DNA of 64,000 nt from contig CALANV010000014.1 in assembly GCA_937926175.1 (NCBI GenBank), positions 60,663-124,662 on the forward strand. Direction: 5' to 3'. Below the pieces are notes generated by a model, which was not told where the DNA came from, made no database searches, and saw only the letters and a program-made list of their open reading frames with translations. Below, in pieces: positions 8,678-16,810 of this stretch (its first letter is position 1; every line of letters begins with the position of its first letter). The translations under genes were made by a program, and so were the position numbers. The DNA is from an uncultured Rhodospirillales bacterium. GTDB lineage: Bacteria; Pseudomonadota; Alphaproteobacteria; CACIAM-22H2.

Positions 8678-8705
8678 GGGCCGCGAATCGGCCGATTCGC
8701 GGCCC
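8678..8705 (+). terminator. Perfect 28-bp palindrome, probable terminator of the lipoprotein gene
   Basis: Arms GGGCCGCGAATCGG and CCGATTCGCGGCCC are perfectly complementary with no spacer, folding as a 12-bp stem with a GGCC loop. It starts 9 nt after the lipoprotein stop codon. There is no clear T-tract on the plus strand, so intrinsic termination is likely but not certain; the palindrome could instead bind a protein. Confidence 0.5.
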
Positions 8706-8816
8706 TCCGACCCGCCCGCCGCTGAAAAGCACGGCCGAAGTGCTTGCGCGGCTTGATTTTCCAGTCTGAGCCGATTAGATCACTCGGGCCGTTTCGGGCG
8801 GGCTGCCGGCCTTTGC

Positions 8817-8892
8817 GTCCCCATCGTCTAGAGGCCTAGGACTCCACTCTTTCAAGGTGGCGACACGGGTTCGAATCCCGTTGGGGACACCA
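8817..8892 (+). tRNA. tRNA-Glu (anticodon TTC)
   Basis: A 76-nt cloverleaf with encoded CCA. The acceptor stem GTCCCCA pairs with TGGGGAC, followed by discriminator A and CCA. The D-arm contains CGTCTAGAGGCCTAGGAC, the anticodon stem CCACT/GGTGG encloses loop CTTTCAA with anticodon TTC, and the T-arm has the canonical GGTTCGAATCC. All features match bacterial tRNA-Glu. Confidence 0.97.
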
Positions 8893-8902
8893 TTCGGCGG
8901 CC

Positions 8903-8940
8903 GCGCAGGCCTCTGCGCGCGTCTTTCGTTCATAAAGACG
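8903..8940 (+). terminator. Tandem hairpins after tRNA-Glu
   Basis: Two adjacent stem-loops follow the tRNA: GCGCAG/CTGCGC with a 4-nt loop (8903-8918) and CGTCTTT/AAAGACG with a 7-nt loop (8920-8940). They probably mark the end or processing point of the tRNA transcript. No T-run follows, so termination is not certain. Confidence 0.35.
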
Positions 8941-9046
8941 AGGCCACGGCGCCGGATCTCCCTCCATGCCGGGCCTTTGCGCACGTCTCCTGCACCACTA
9001 TGCTTCCCTGCCCGCGTCGGAAACACGGCAGTGGGAGGGAGGAGAC

Positions 9047-10072
9047 ATGCTCGAGACGACGATCGCCGGCAGCCTGCCCAAGCCCGCATGGCTCGCCGAG
9101 ACGAATAAGCTTTGGCCGCAATGGCGACAGGAAGGCGAGGCACTCGTCGAAGCGAAGCGCGATGCCACCCTCCTGGCGCTGAAAGAGCAGGAAGACGCCG
9201 GCATCGACATCGTCACTGACGGCGAACAGGCACGCCAGCATTTCGTACACGGCTTCCTCGAGCGAATCGACGGAATCGATTTCGGCCGGCGCGTGCGGAT
9301 GGGCATCCGCAACAACCGCTACGAAGCCGAGGTGCCGACCGTCACGGGCGCGCTCAAACGCAAGGGGCCGGTCCATGCCTTCGAGGCGAAGCTTGCCCGC
9401 GCGCACACGACGCGGCGGCTCAAGTTCACGCTGCCTGGGCCGATGACGATCGTCGACACCATTACCGACGCGCACTACGGCGACAAGGTCACGATGGCGA
9501 TGGCCTTCGCGCGGCTGCTGAACGAAGAGGCGCGCGAACTCGCCGCGATCGGGGTCGATGTGATCCAGTTCGACGAGCCGGCCTTCAACGTCTACATGGA
9601 CGAGGTCAAGACGTGGGGCATCGAGGCGCTGCACGTCGCCGCCGATGGCCTCAAATGCAAGACCGCCGTCCACATCTGCTACGGCTATGGCATCAAAGCC
9701 AACATCGAGTGGAAAAAATCGTTGGGCGCCGAGTGGCGTCAATACGAGGAAATCTTTCCGGCGCTCGCCGCGAGCCGCATCGACCAGGTCTCGCTCGAAT
9801 GCGCCAACTCGCGCGTGCCGATCGAGCTTCTGAGCCTGTTGAAAGGCAAGGACGTGCTGGTGGGCGCGATCGACGTCGCCAGCGACAAGGTGGAGACGCC
9901 TGAGCAGGTCGCCGCGACCATCCGCAGCGCCATGAAATACGTCCCGCCCGAACGCCTCTATCCCTGCACCAATTGCGGCATGGCGCCGCTCGACCGTCGG
10001 CTTGCGATCGCCAAGTTGTGGGCGCTTGCCGCCGGCGCTGCGATCGTACGGACCGAGCTCGGTCTGGTCTGA
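9047..10072 (+). CDS. MetE C-terminal-like methyltransferase (cobalamin-independent methionine synthase II family)
   Basis: A 341-residue protein of the stand-alone methionine synthase II family, about half the length of full MetE because only the catalytic barrel is present. Zinc-ligand motifs are visible: VHICYGYG, an Asp/Glu-rich QFDEPAF segment, and the C-terminal cysteine in YPCTNCGMAPL. The ATG at 9047 was chosen for its strong GGGAGGGAGGA ribosome-binding site; the open frame begins earlier without one. Full MetE transfers methyl from methyltetrahydrofolate to homocysteine. Short members without the N-terminal half often use other methyl donors, so the exact substrate is uncertain. It is monocistronic. 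Confidence 0.8.
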   Translation: MLETTIAGSLPKPAWLAETNKLWPQWRQEGEALVEAKRDATLLALKEQEDAGIDIVTDGEQARQHFVHGFLERIDGIDFGRRVRMGIRNNRYEAEVPTVTGALKRKGPVHAFEAKLARAHTTRRLKFTLPGPMTIVDTITDAHYGDKVTMAMAFARLLNEEARELAAIGVDVIQFDEPAFNVYMDEVKTWGIEALHVAADGLKCKTAVHICYGYGIKANIEWKKSLGAEWRQYEEIFPALAASRIDQVSLECANSRVPIELLSLLKGKDVLVGAIDVASDKVETPEQVAATIRSAMKYVPPERLYPCTNCGMAPLDRRLAIAKLWALAAGAAIVRTELGLV

Positions 10073-10150
10073 CCGCAAGCGGTGGTCGGCGGCCGGCTGG
10101 ATTTCTGCGGCGGCAAGCCCCGCTCAACGCTCGAGCGGTTTGCCGGCCAG

Positions 10151-10537
10151 TCACACCGTCCCACGCGCATAGCGCTGCTCGACCTCGGGTCCTTTGAGGC
10201 CGGACATGTCGCGCTTCACCTTGTACCCGACCTTCGTCTGAAGGTAGGCGAGATGGCGATAACCCTTCGGAAACCGCGCGAGCAGCTCCTGGTCCAGCGA
10301 AAGTTTGGCGGCGGGATCGACCGGATCGAGCCGGTCCTTCTCGTAAATCGGCTGGCGATGCACGATCCCCCGACGTCCCTGCCGCTCTTCCAGGAAATCG
10401 TAGAACCGGCCGGTGCTTGCACGCCGACAACCGTTTTTGTCGCGAGATCTGCACCAGAACCGCATCCAGGAAAAACGGGGCCAGGCAGGCAGGCCTTGCG
10501 TCACGCGAACACCGGACCGCGTGGCGATCGCTGGCAC
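10151..10537 (-). pseudogene. 5'-truncated NTF2/SnoaL-like protein fragment
   Basis: Only the C-terminal part is recognisable, roughly codons after 10440 down to 10151: RFYDFLEERQGR, QPIYEKDRLDPVDPAAKLS, GYRHLAYLQTKVGY and LKGPEVEQRYARG. From memory this resembles the tail of a SnoaL-like, NTF2-fold family of about 150-190 residues. The upstream half of the open frame is low-complexity Arg/Trp-rich sequence unlike the family N-terminus, and the C-terminal end also seems cut short. No ribosome-binding site is evident. It is probably a remnant, though a short real protein cannot be excluded. Confidence 0.5.
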
Positions 10538-10565
10538 GGGCTGCGGATTGTGCTAATCTGTTGCA

Positions 10566-10988
10566 ATGATTCGAATTACCGAACGCATCGCCATCGACGA
10601 GCGTGAAATCACCGAACGGTTCATCCGGGCTTCGGGACCCGGCGGTCAGAACGTCAACAAGCTCGCAACAGCCGTTCAACTTCGGTTCGATGTCCGTGGT
10701 TCGCACTCGCTGCCGGCAGACGTGCGAACGTGCGTCGAGCGGCTTGCCGGCCGCCGTCTGACGCAGGACGGCGTGCTGGTGATCACGGCGCAGCGCTACC
10801 GCACACAGGAGCGTAATCGGAAAGCGGCATTGGCGCGGCTCGTCGACCTTCTCCGCCGGGCCGCGGTCCCGCCGAAGCCGCGGCGTGCGACCAAGCCGAC
10901 GGCGGCCGACAAGCGTCGTCGCCGGGAGGAGAAATCACGGCGCGCTGCAATCAAGACCTTGCGCCGGGTCAGCCCGACGCTTGACTAG
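10566..10988 (+). CDS. arfB: Alternative ribosome-rescue factor ArfB (peptidyl-tRNA hydrolase, YaeJ)
   Basis: A 140-residue class I release-factor-like protein. The GGQ motif that hydrolyses peptidyl-tRNA sits at residues 26-28 within RASGPGGQNVNK. The C-terminal tail is strongly basic (ADKRRRREEKSRRAAIKTLRR), as required to enter the empty mRNA channel of stalled ribosomes. There is no codon-recognition domain, and size matches ArfB (about 140). It rescues non-stop ribosomes independently of tmRNA. Gene is solitary; the upstream region holds only the reverse-strand fragment. Confidence 0.92.
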   Translation: MIRITERIAIDEREITERFIRASGPGGQNVNKLATAVQLRFDVRGSHSLPADVRTCVERLAGRRLTQDGVLVITAQRYRTQERNRKAALARLVDLLRRAAVPPKPRRATKPTAADKRRRREEKSRRAAIKTLRRVSPTLD

Positions 10989-11128
10989 GCTTTAGTCTGT
11001 CTTATCCCTGCCGCCGACGATGCGGCATCATCAACCCCTGGATCTGGGGTGTGCGGTACCGCATCCGGTCGCACACTCAGTTCAGCGTGCGATTCCCGCA
11101 TCTGTAGGGCGCGGGTCTCGTCCCGGCC

Positions 11129-11203
11129 TCAGCCGATCCCGAGAAAACTCAGGATCGCCAGGACGATCACGATCAGTCCGACCAGATAGATAATCGAATT
11201 CAC
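11129..11203 (-). CDS. 24-residue single-pass membrane micropeptide
   Basis: This tiny ORF starts at a GTG preceded by GGGAG and encodes essentially one transmembrane helix: SIIYLVGLIVIVLAILSFLG plus four residues. The open frame extends further upstream but that extension is arginine-rich and unlike a protein. Very similar one-helix peptides of about 25 residues are common and poorly characterised in alphaproteobacteria. Function is unknown; small membrane modulators are a possibility only. Confidence 0.5.
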   Translation of the reverse strand: MNSIIYLVGLIVIVLAILSFLGIG

Positions 11204-11524
11204 GGCAAAGCTCCCGGACGCACCTGAACAGGGCCATGAAACGGCCAATGACCGGTTACGTTCCCGCGAGCGGTATATCGGTGCCGCCACAGGCAATACG
11301 TGTCCCCACGTGTCCCCGGGATGCGACCTATCGTGATACCGCAGGTCTGACGAACGGATCGCGCGCAAAAAGAAGGCCGGCGCATCGCGCCGGCCAGGTT
11401 CACCCGAGGGGCGATTTCTTGCTCCTGATCCGGCTGGCCTGCGGCGTCCGGCCGGAGTCGCGCTTTCGCGTCGTTGCGGACCGCAGCGCCCACTGCCCTG
11501 TCACCGCCCGGCGCCGCGACAGTC
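11204..11524. other. Intergenic region with a terminator, no gene recognised
   Basis: About 320 bases between two minus-strand small ORFs. The only clear element is the terminator at 11361-11395. Open frames here have composition and order typical of noncoding GC-rich DNA. Confidence 0.4.
11361..11395 (-). terminator. Rho-independent terminator
   Basis: A perfect 9-bp stem GGCCGGCGC/GCGCCGGCC with a 3-nt loop (11375-11395) is followed, reading the minus strand, by TTCTTTTTG. Strong GC stem plus T-tract is a classical intrinsic terminator. It lies downstream of the minus-strand small ORF at 11525-11677. Confidence 0.75.
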
Positions 11525-11677
11525 TCAGCGATGCGCCCTTTTCTGTGCGATTTCGCGAACCGGCGCGAGCCAGCCGCGTTCCAGCCATGCTGCCGTCTCG
11601 CGCGTGACATACACGATGTCGAGCGCGAAATTGAAACTCCACCCGATCAGGAATGCGAACACATAACGCCGCAACAT
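11525..11677 (-). CDS. 50-residue small protein of unknown function
   Basis: The ATG at 11677 is preceded by a strong GGGAGGAAA ribosome-binding site. The product starts MLRRYVFAFLIGWSFNFALD, a hydrophobic N-terminal segment that could be a membrane anchor, and continues with an amphipathic stretch (TRETAAWLERGWLAPVREI) and a basic end. A T-tailed terminator lies about 130 bases downstream on the same strand. Signal for real translation is good, but no family is recognised. Confidence 0.55.
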   Translation of the reverse strand: MLRRYVFAFLIGWSFNFALDIVYVTRETAAWLERGWLAPVREIAQKRAHR

Positions 11678-11942
11678 CGCTTTCCTCCCGGTGCCCGATG
11701 GGAATTGGAACGCATCGCGGCGCTGCCTGCAACATTTCGAAGTTTATCCAAGATGCATGATAGATTTCCTGTGCTTTCCCGCCGTTTCACCGGTGTTTGC
11801 CGCAATCTCGTCGCGCATCACCCGCGGTCCGGCATATTTCTTTCGCCGTTACCGTCGCCTAGATGCGTCACAGGATTGTCCCCGCAGTCACAGTCTTGTC
11901 CGTCCATCTCACAACCGGAAGCTGTTACACTTTCGGCGTACC

Positions 11943-12140
11943 ATGTACGAGCAGGCGCAGACGCATGTGAGCAGACGTATGGACGACTTCGATCCCAAGC
12001 TCACCGACGATGACATCGACCTCGACCGTGTGGTCATCGATCCCGATTACCGTCGCCGCGTCATCCGCTTCCTGAACGCGGAGGCCAGCCGCAACGACGA
12101 ATCGTTCCGTCGTTTCTCCCTGCCCACCAGCGCGCATTGA
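11943..12140 (+). CDS. Small acidic hypothetical protein
   Basis: Encodes up to 65 residues from ATG 11943, or 53 residues from the internal ATG at 11979 (MDDFDPKLTDDDIDLDRVV). Neither start has a strong ribosome-binding site. The sequence is Asp-rich then basic (YRRRVIRFLNAE), soluble, without signal peptide. Amino-acid composition looks like a real protein and not antisense noise. No family recognised. Confidence 0.45.
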   Translation: MYEQAQTHVSRRMDDFDPKLTDDDIDLDRVVIDPDYRRRVIRFLNAEASRNDESFRRFSLPTSAH

Positions 12141-12203
12141 TCCGTCAGAAGCCAAAGGAATGCGGCGCCGGACGCCGCGTCGGAAACCGAGAGCTGTTTG
12201 GAC

Positions 12204-13985
12204 TCATTCGCCGACCGTTGGACGGCTCGTTACCCTCGCTGCACCGTTCGGTTCTCTGCGGCCCGGTTTCCGGTGTGACATGTCGAGAATTACGCGTACG
12301 GTCGTGCCTGCGTCCGTGCTGAGTTCGAACGTGGCGTCGATCTGCTCGGCCAGAACACGCATGAGCTTCAGGCCGAGCGAACGCATCTGAAGCGCTTCCC
12401 AATCCGCCGGCAGTCCGATGCCGTCGTCCGCGATGCACACGGTCGCACGCTCCGCCGTGCGCGCGACGTCCACCTGGATCGTCCCTGCGCGATCGCCGGG
12501 AAACGCATACTTGAAGGCGTTGGTGACCGCCTCGGTGACGAGCAGCGCCAGCGGTATCGCCGTGTCCAGATCGACATGCAGCGGTACGGATCGGATCTCC
12601 AGACGTACCTGCGGTTCGCGCGCAAAAAAGGTCGCGAGACGGCCACCCAGAAGGTTCAGATACTCGCCGAAGTCGATCTGCGCGATGTTATGTGAACGAT
12701 AGACCAGCTCGTGAACCAATCCCATGGCCCGCACTTGACCGAGGCAGTCGTTGAAGCCGCGTTGGACCTCGGTATTGGCGAACTTGTTTGCGTAGAGATT
12801 GAGAAGGCTCGAAATGATCTGGAGATTGTTCTTGACCCGGTGATGCACCTCGCGGAGGAGGACGTCCTTCTCCGCAAGCAAAGTCCGCAGTCCCGCAGCC
12901 GTCCGCTCGACCTCCACCGTACGTTCCCGCACGCGTTGCTCGAGCGTCGTCGTCATCGCTTCGAGTTCTCCGCGTGCGACTTCCTCCAGGCGGGATCGCC
13001 AGATCGCCACGGCAACCAGCAGAAGAAGCGCTGCGAGCGCCAGGCCGGAGAAGATGCCCTGGAGCCGCGTTCCTTCGAGCCAGCGCGCGAAAATCGCACG
13101 CCGGTCGATCCCGACGCTGACATAGACCGGAAAGTCGTAAATCCGCTGATAGGTCTCGAGCCATTCGACCGCATCGATCGGCGAAACAGCGCGCTCGATC
13201 GTGCCCGCATCGCCGACCGCGCTCGCCGCAATGCCTTCGGGCCATTTGCGGAGGCCGGTTGCCTGGTCGGGCGGAAGTTGCGGATGGTGAATGATGACCG
13301 CCCAATCGGACCTGAACAGGTCGATGGAAATCGGATATCCGACCCGGATCGACCGATAGAAGGTCAGAAAATAGTTCGGATCGATCACCACGAGAGCCAC
13401 ACCATGGAACTTGCCGTCAGGCGTCTCGATCCGGCGCGACATGACGATATTGGTCGCGTCGACGACGGGGCTTCGCATTAACGTGCTGATGAACGGCCCG
13501 GCTTCCCCCGCCCGCTGATTCCGGAAGAACGCATGCTCGCCGACGCTGATCGGCGGTGCGGGAAACGCGCGAGTCGTGAGCCGTGCCACACCGGCCTCGT
13601 CGACGAGCCAAACGGCCGAAATGTAGTCGAACGTGTCGGTCAACCGGCGCAACCGGAGGTGACTCGTTTCAGACTGCTGGATCTCGTCCCAGCTCTGGCC
13701 CTGCGCTGTCTGAATCGCCTGCATGGCGACGAGATTGGCCGCATCGAAAACCCGACCCGCGTGCTCCGCAAGCATGTCGGCCAGATTGGCGGCGAGCTGT
13801 TCGGCCTCGTTGACGGTGGCACGCCATCGCACATGGGACAGCGCCCCGAACAGGATGATGGCGATCACGATCAGTCCACCACCCAGCAGTGCGATGATTC
13901 GTCGTGGCGACCACCCGCGGCGGAGCGCCTCTGGTTGCACGGATCCGACTTGGCTGCGCATCGGCAGTTCGCGGGCTACGGCCAT
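12204..13985 (-). CDS. Membrane sensor histidine kinase, HisKA_2/HWE type
   Basis: A 593-residue kinase. Transmembrane helix about 28-50, then a periplasmic dCache-like sensor (residues about 55-300, with YFLTFYRSIRVGYPISIDLF and VYVSVGIDRRAIF), second helix about 310-328, and a coiled coil 335-365. The phosphoacceptor region is LREVHHRVKNNLQIISSLLN (His381/His382), typical of HisKA_2, and a C-terminal HATPase has TEAVTNAFKYAF and ADDGIGLP. Such kinases in alphaproteobacteria often feed the general stress response through PhyR-like regulators. No response regulator is adjacent, so the partner is unknown. An alternative start is ATG 13961. Confidence 0.88.
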   Translation of the reverse strand: MAVARELPMRSQVGSVQPEALRRGWSPRRIIALLGGGLIVIAIILFGALSHVRWRATVNEAEQLAANLADMLAEHAGRVFDAANLVAMQAIQTAQGQSWDEIQQSETSHLRLRRLTDTFDYISAVWLVDEAGVARLTTRAFPAPPISVGEHAFFRNQRAGEAGPFISTLMRSPVVDATNIVMSRRIETPDGKFHGVALVVIDPNYFLTFYRSIRVGYPISIDLFRSDWAVIIHHPQLPPDQATGLRKWPEGIAASAVGDAGTIERAVSPIDAVEWLETYQRIYDFPVYVSVGIDRRAIFARWLEGTRLQGIFSGLALAALLLLVAVAIWRSRLEEVARGELEAMTTTLEQRVRERTVEVERTAAGLRTLLAEKDVLLREVHHRVKNNLQIISSLLNLYANKFANTEVQRGFNDCLGQVRAMGLVHELVYRSHNIAQIDFGEYLNLLGGRLATFFAREPQVRLEIRSVPLHVDLDTAIPLALLVTEAVTNAFKYAFPGDRAGTIQVDVARTAERATVCIADDGIGLPADWEALQMRSLGLKLMRVLAEQIDATFELSTDAGTTVRVILDMSHRKPGRREPNGAARVTSRPTVGE

Positions 13986-14130
13986 TATTCTCGAAAAACT
14001 CGCCTTGAACGTGTGTGAAACGCGGCACGCATGGCAGGCTCACCGCCGATCGCGCCGGTGCCGACGAAAGAGCAGCAAGCTCGACCGTTTGCACCAGTCC
14101 CCGTGGCCGCCCCCCTCCTTTCGGTCCAAC

Positions 14131-14457
14131 CTAGTTCAGCGTGAGGTACGCCGTTCCGAGCCCAACGAGCACCATCGCCGCGAACGCTACGCTGATCAGC
14201 CAGGCAACCGATCGTTCCGGTATATGCTGCTGACCGCGCCCGGGCACGGCCACGGACGATGTCGGCGATTCGGGATCGTTCTAGCGCATCTGATCTCGTG
14301 CGCTGGCTGCCAGCGCGAGGTCCGACGTCGGGCTGCCAGAGGCCTCGGAATCGGTGTGGAAGGACGCCGCTGCCGGATCGGGCACGGCAACCTTGTCATG
14401 GGTTTTTCCCCTGTCGATGACATGTCTGTAGCGTTCCGCCAGCCCGCCGCGCGCCAT
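14131..14457 (-). pseudogene. Small membrane protein ORF interrupted by an in-frame TAG
   Basis: The ATG at 14457 has a strong AGGAGGG ribosome-binding site and opens a 58-residue frame (MARGGLAERYRHVIDRGKTH start) that stops at TAG 14281-14283. The same frame continues without another stop for 49 more codons to 14131 and encodes a convincing membrane helix (ERSVAWLISVAFAAMVLVGL). Joined, the product would be 107 residues plus the amber codon: a soluble N-terminus and a C-terminal tail anchor. It may be a nonsense-mutated gene, a sequencing error, or two separate small ORFs with a GTG restart near 14253 or 14247. No family recognised. Confidence 0.4.
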
Positions 14458-14610
14458 GGCACCCTCCTGTCACACGGTGTCACGGACATGTAACGCACAG
14501 GGCGCCCGTTCGGGCGTCGCGCCGGAACCGCCCCTTGTAAGGTTGCGTTTTGGAAACTGGGGCATTGGCCGCGCCGCATGGCCGGTCGCCCGCTTCGAAA
14601 GGAGCAAGGA

Positions 14611-14988
14611 ATGGCACAAGGAACTCCCGCGTCGTCGTCGCGAACGACAACCGACGCATCCTTGTTGATCGTGCCCGGCGTCGTGCTTGGGGCGTATCTT
14701 CTGACCCGGCTGCCGTTCCGCTTCCTGTCGGGTGTGGCGCTCGGCTTCGTCGCCGGATGGGCGCTCCGTGGCAGCGAGAGCGAAGCCAACTGGGCTTCAA
14801 GTCGCGGCGGCCAATCGATCACACGCGGCCGCGAGTGGGTCGCCAAGCATGAGCCCGGCCCTAGCGGCCGCATGTCGACGCAGGAGAAGGTCGACGAAAT
14901 GGGCGAGGATTCGTTCCCCGCAAGCGACCCGCCCTCCTATACGCCGACCAAGGCCGGAAAGCCGCGCGGAAGCGAGAAGAAAGGCTGA
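14611..14988 (+). CDS. Small membrane protein of unknown function
   Basis: A 125-residue protein from the ATG with an AAAGGAG ribosome-binding site. One or two membrane-inserting segments lie at about residues 18-50 (LLIVPGVVLGAYLLTRLPF, LSGVALGFVAGWAL). The C-terminal third is hydrophilic with the motif GEDSFPASDPPSYTP, a short conserved tail seen in many small alphaproteobacterial proteins of unknown role. No enzymatic motif. It lies convergent to recJ. Confidence 0.65.
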   Translation: MAQGTPASSSRTTTDASLLIVPGVVLGAYLLTRLPFRFLSGVALGFVAGWALRGSESEANWASSRGGQSITRGREWVAKHEPGPSGRMSTQEKVDEMGEDSFPASDPPSYTPTKAGKPRGSEKKG

Positions 14989-15000
14989 GCCGGCGTCCCC

Positions 15001-16791
15001 CTAAGCCGCTGCCGAATAGGCCGGCGCCGCATCCTCGATCTGCAACTGGACGCGCGTTTCGCCGCGCCACGTGTCGGCGCGTAGACAGCCGGCGACGTGC
15101 AGCCCGCTGCCGGCCCCTGCGAGCAGCGCATCGCCAAGCGCCGTGCCTGCCGCCCGGAAGGCAATCGCCGACAGGCGGCCGCCGCGCTGATCGGCGAGCT
15201 GACAACGGACGTGCTTTCCACCGACGATGTCGGCGCGCACGACGCGCACGTCGGTGAAGACAAAGCGCGGCTCGGGGTTGCCGACGCCATAGGGCCCGAC
15301 CCGCTCGAGCGACGAGACCAGATCGGGCGATGCTGCGGTAACCGCCAGCGCCCCGTCGATCGTCAAGCGCGGCACGATTTCACCAGCAGCAAGATGCGCA
15401 GCCATGCGTTCGGCAAGAAAAGCCTTGAACGCTGGCAGTTGATCCCGCTTCACCGTGAAGCCGGCTGCCTGAATGTGCCCGCCGCCGTTGACGAGTAAGC
15501 CGGACTGACGCGCCGCGATGATGGCGGCGCCGAGATCGAAGCCGTTCGCGGACCGGCCCGACCCCTTCCCCACATCGCCTTCGAAGGCAACGACACAGGC
15601 CGGGCGCTCGTAATGCTCGCGCAGCCGGCCGGCGACGATGCCGATTACGCCCTGGTGCCACCCCTCGCCGGCAACTAGCACGAGCGGCCCTGCCTCGCCC
15701 GCGGCCGCGACCTGGGCATGTGCCGCCTCGAGCACCGCGGCCTCGATCGCCTGCCGTTCCCGGTTCAGCGCGTCGAGCCGTGCGGCGATCGCCCGCGCTT
15801 CGCCCGGATCGTCGGTCGTGAGCAGCCGTGCACCCAGGTCGGCCTCGCCGACACGGCCGCCGGCATTGACCCGCGGTCCGAGGAGGAACCCGAGATGATA
15901 GGCGCCGCAACGGTCCGTGAGCCGCGCCACCTCCGCAAGCGCGACGAGGCCCGGCTTGCGGCGCTGCTGGATGACCTTGAGTCCCTGCGCCACCAGTACG
16001 CGATTGAGCCCGGTCAGCGGTACGACGTCGCATACGGTCCCCAGCGCCACGAGGTCGAGCAGGTCCAGCAGGTCCGGCTCGGCCACCCTTGCGTACCAGC
16101 CCTGCGCGCGCAGCACGCGGTTGACCGCGACGGCAAGGAGGAAGGCAACGCCGACGGCCGCAAGCTGACGATGCGGGCTGGTCTCGTCGATCCGGTTCGG
16201 GTTCACGACCGCGAGCGCCGGCGGAAGCTTCGGCTCGGCGGCATGATGATCGACGACGATCACCTCGACGCCCGCGCGGGTTGCCTCCTCGATCGGCTCA
16301 TGCGCGGTCGTGCCGCAATCGACGGTCACGATGACGGACGCGCCCTCCGCCTTGAGGCGTCGCATGGCGGGTGCGTTGGGCCCGTAGCCCTCCTTCACGC
16401 GGTCGGGGATGTAGAACCGGGCCTTGCCACCGGCCTGCGTCAGGAAACGGTAGAGCACCGCCGACGACGTCGCGCCGTCCACGTCGTAATCGCCGAAGAT
16501 CGCCACGAGCTCGCCCTTCATTACGGCGTGCGCGAGCCGGGCCGCGGCCTTGTCCATGTCGCGCAGATGCGACGGATCGGGAAGCTGCTCGCGCAGCCGG
16601 GGCTCGAGGAATCCGGGGGCGGCATCCTCGTCGATGCCGCGGCCGACCAGCACGCGCGCGACGATCTCGGGGATCGCCAGGCGCTGCGCCATGCCGAGTG
16701 CGGCGCGCTCGTTCGCGACCCGCATGACCCAGCGCTTTCCGTTCAGCGAACGTTCGACGCCGAGGAATGCATCCGTCGGCGCACGCGACAT
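15001..16791 (-). CDS. recJ: Single-stranded-DNA-specific 5'-3' exonuclease RecJ
   Basis: A 596-residue DHH-family exonuclease. Motifs are FGDYDVDGATSSAVLY (motif I metal ligands), VDCGTT, VIVVDHHAAEP (the DHH signature), LGTVCDVVPL, and in the C-terminal DHHA1 domain GEGWHQGVIGIVAGRL and GGGHIQAAGFTV. It acts in recombination, mismatch and base-excision repair. The ATG at 16791 was chosen because residues upstream of it overlap glpX and lack family similarity. It is the last gene of a four-gene operon (aminotransferase-hom-glpX-recJ), 19 nt after glpX. Confidence 0.95.
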   Translation of the reverse strand: MSRAPTDAFLGVERSLNGKRWVMRVANERAALGMAQRLAIPEIVARVLVGRGIDEDAAPGFLEPRLREQLPDPSHLRDMDKAAARLAHAVMKGELVAIFGDYDVDGATSSAVLYRFLTQAGGKARFYIPDRVKEGYGPNAPAMRRLKAEGASVIVTVDCGTTAHEPIEEATRAGVEVIVVDHHAAEPKLPPALAVVNPNRIDETSPHRQLAAVGVAFLLAVAVNRVLRAQGWYARVAEPDLLDLLDLVALGTVCDVVPLTGLNRVLVAQGLKVIQQRRKPGLVALAEVARLTDRCGAYHLGFLLGPRVNAGGRVGEADLGARLLTTDDPGEARAIAARLDALNRERQAIEAAVLEAAHAQVAAAGEAGPLVLVAGEGWHQGVIGIVAGRLREHYERPACVVAFEGDVGKGSGRSANGFDLGAAIIAARQSGLLVNGGGHIQAAGFTVKRDQLPAFKAFLAERMAAHLAAGEIVPRLTIDGALAVTAASPDLVSSLERVGPYGVGNPEPRFVFTDVRVVRADIVGGKHVRCQLADQRGGRLSAIAFRAAGTALGDALLAGAGSGLHVAGCLRADTWRGETRVQLQIEDAAPAYSAAA

Positions 16792-16810
16792 CTCGCCTCC
16801 GGCGCCCGGC

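Noticed and set aside
8941..9046. Possible SAM or SAH riboswitch before the MetE-like gene
   Set aside because: None of the conserved SAM-II, SAM/SAH or SAH motifs could be recognised in this short leader.
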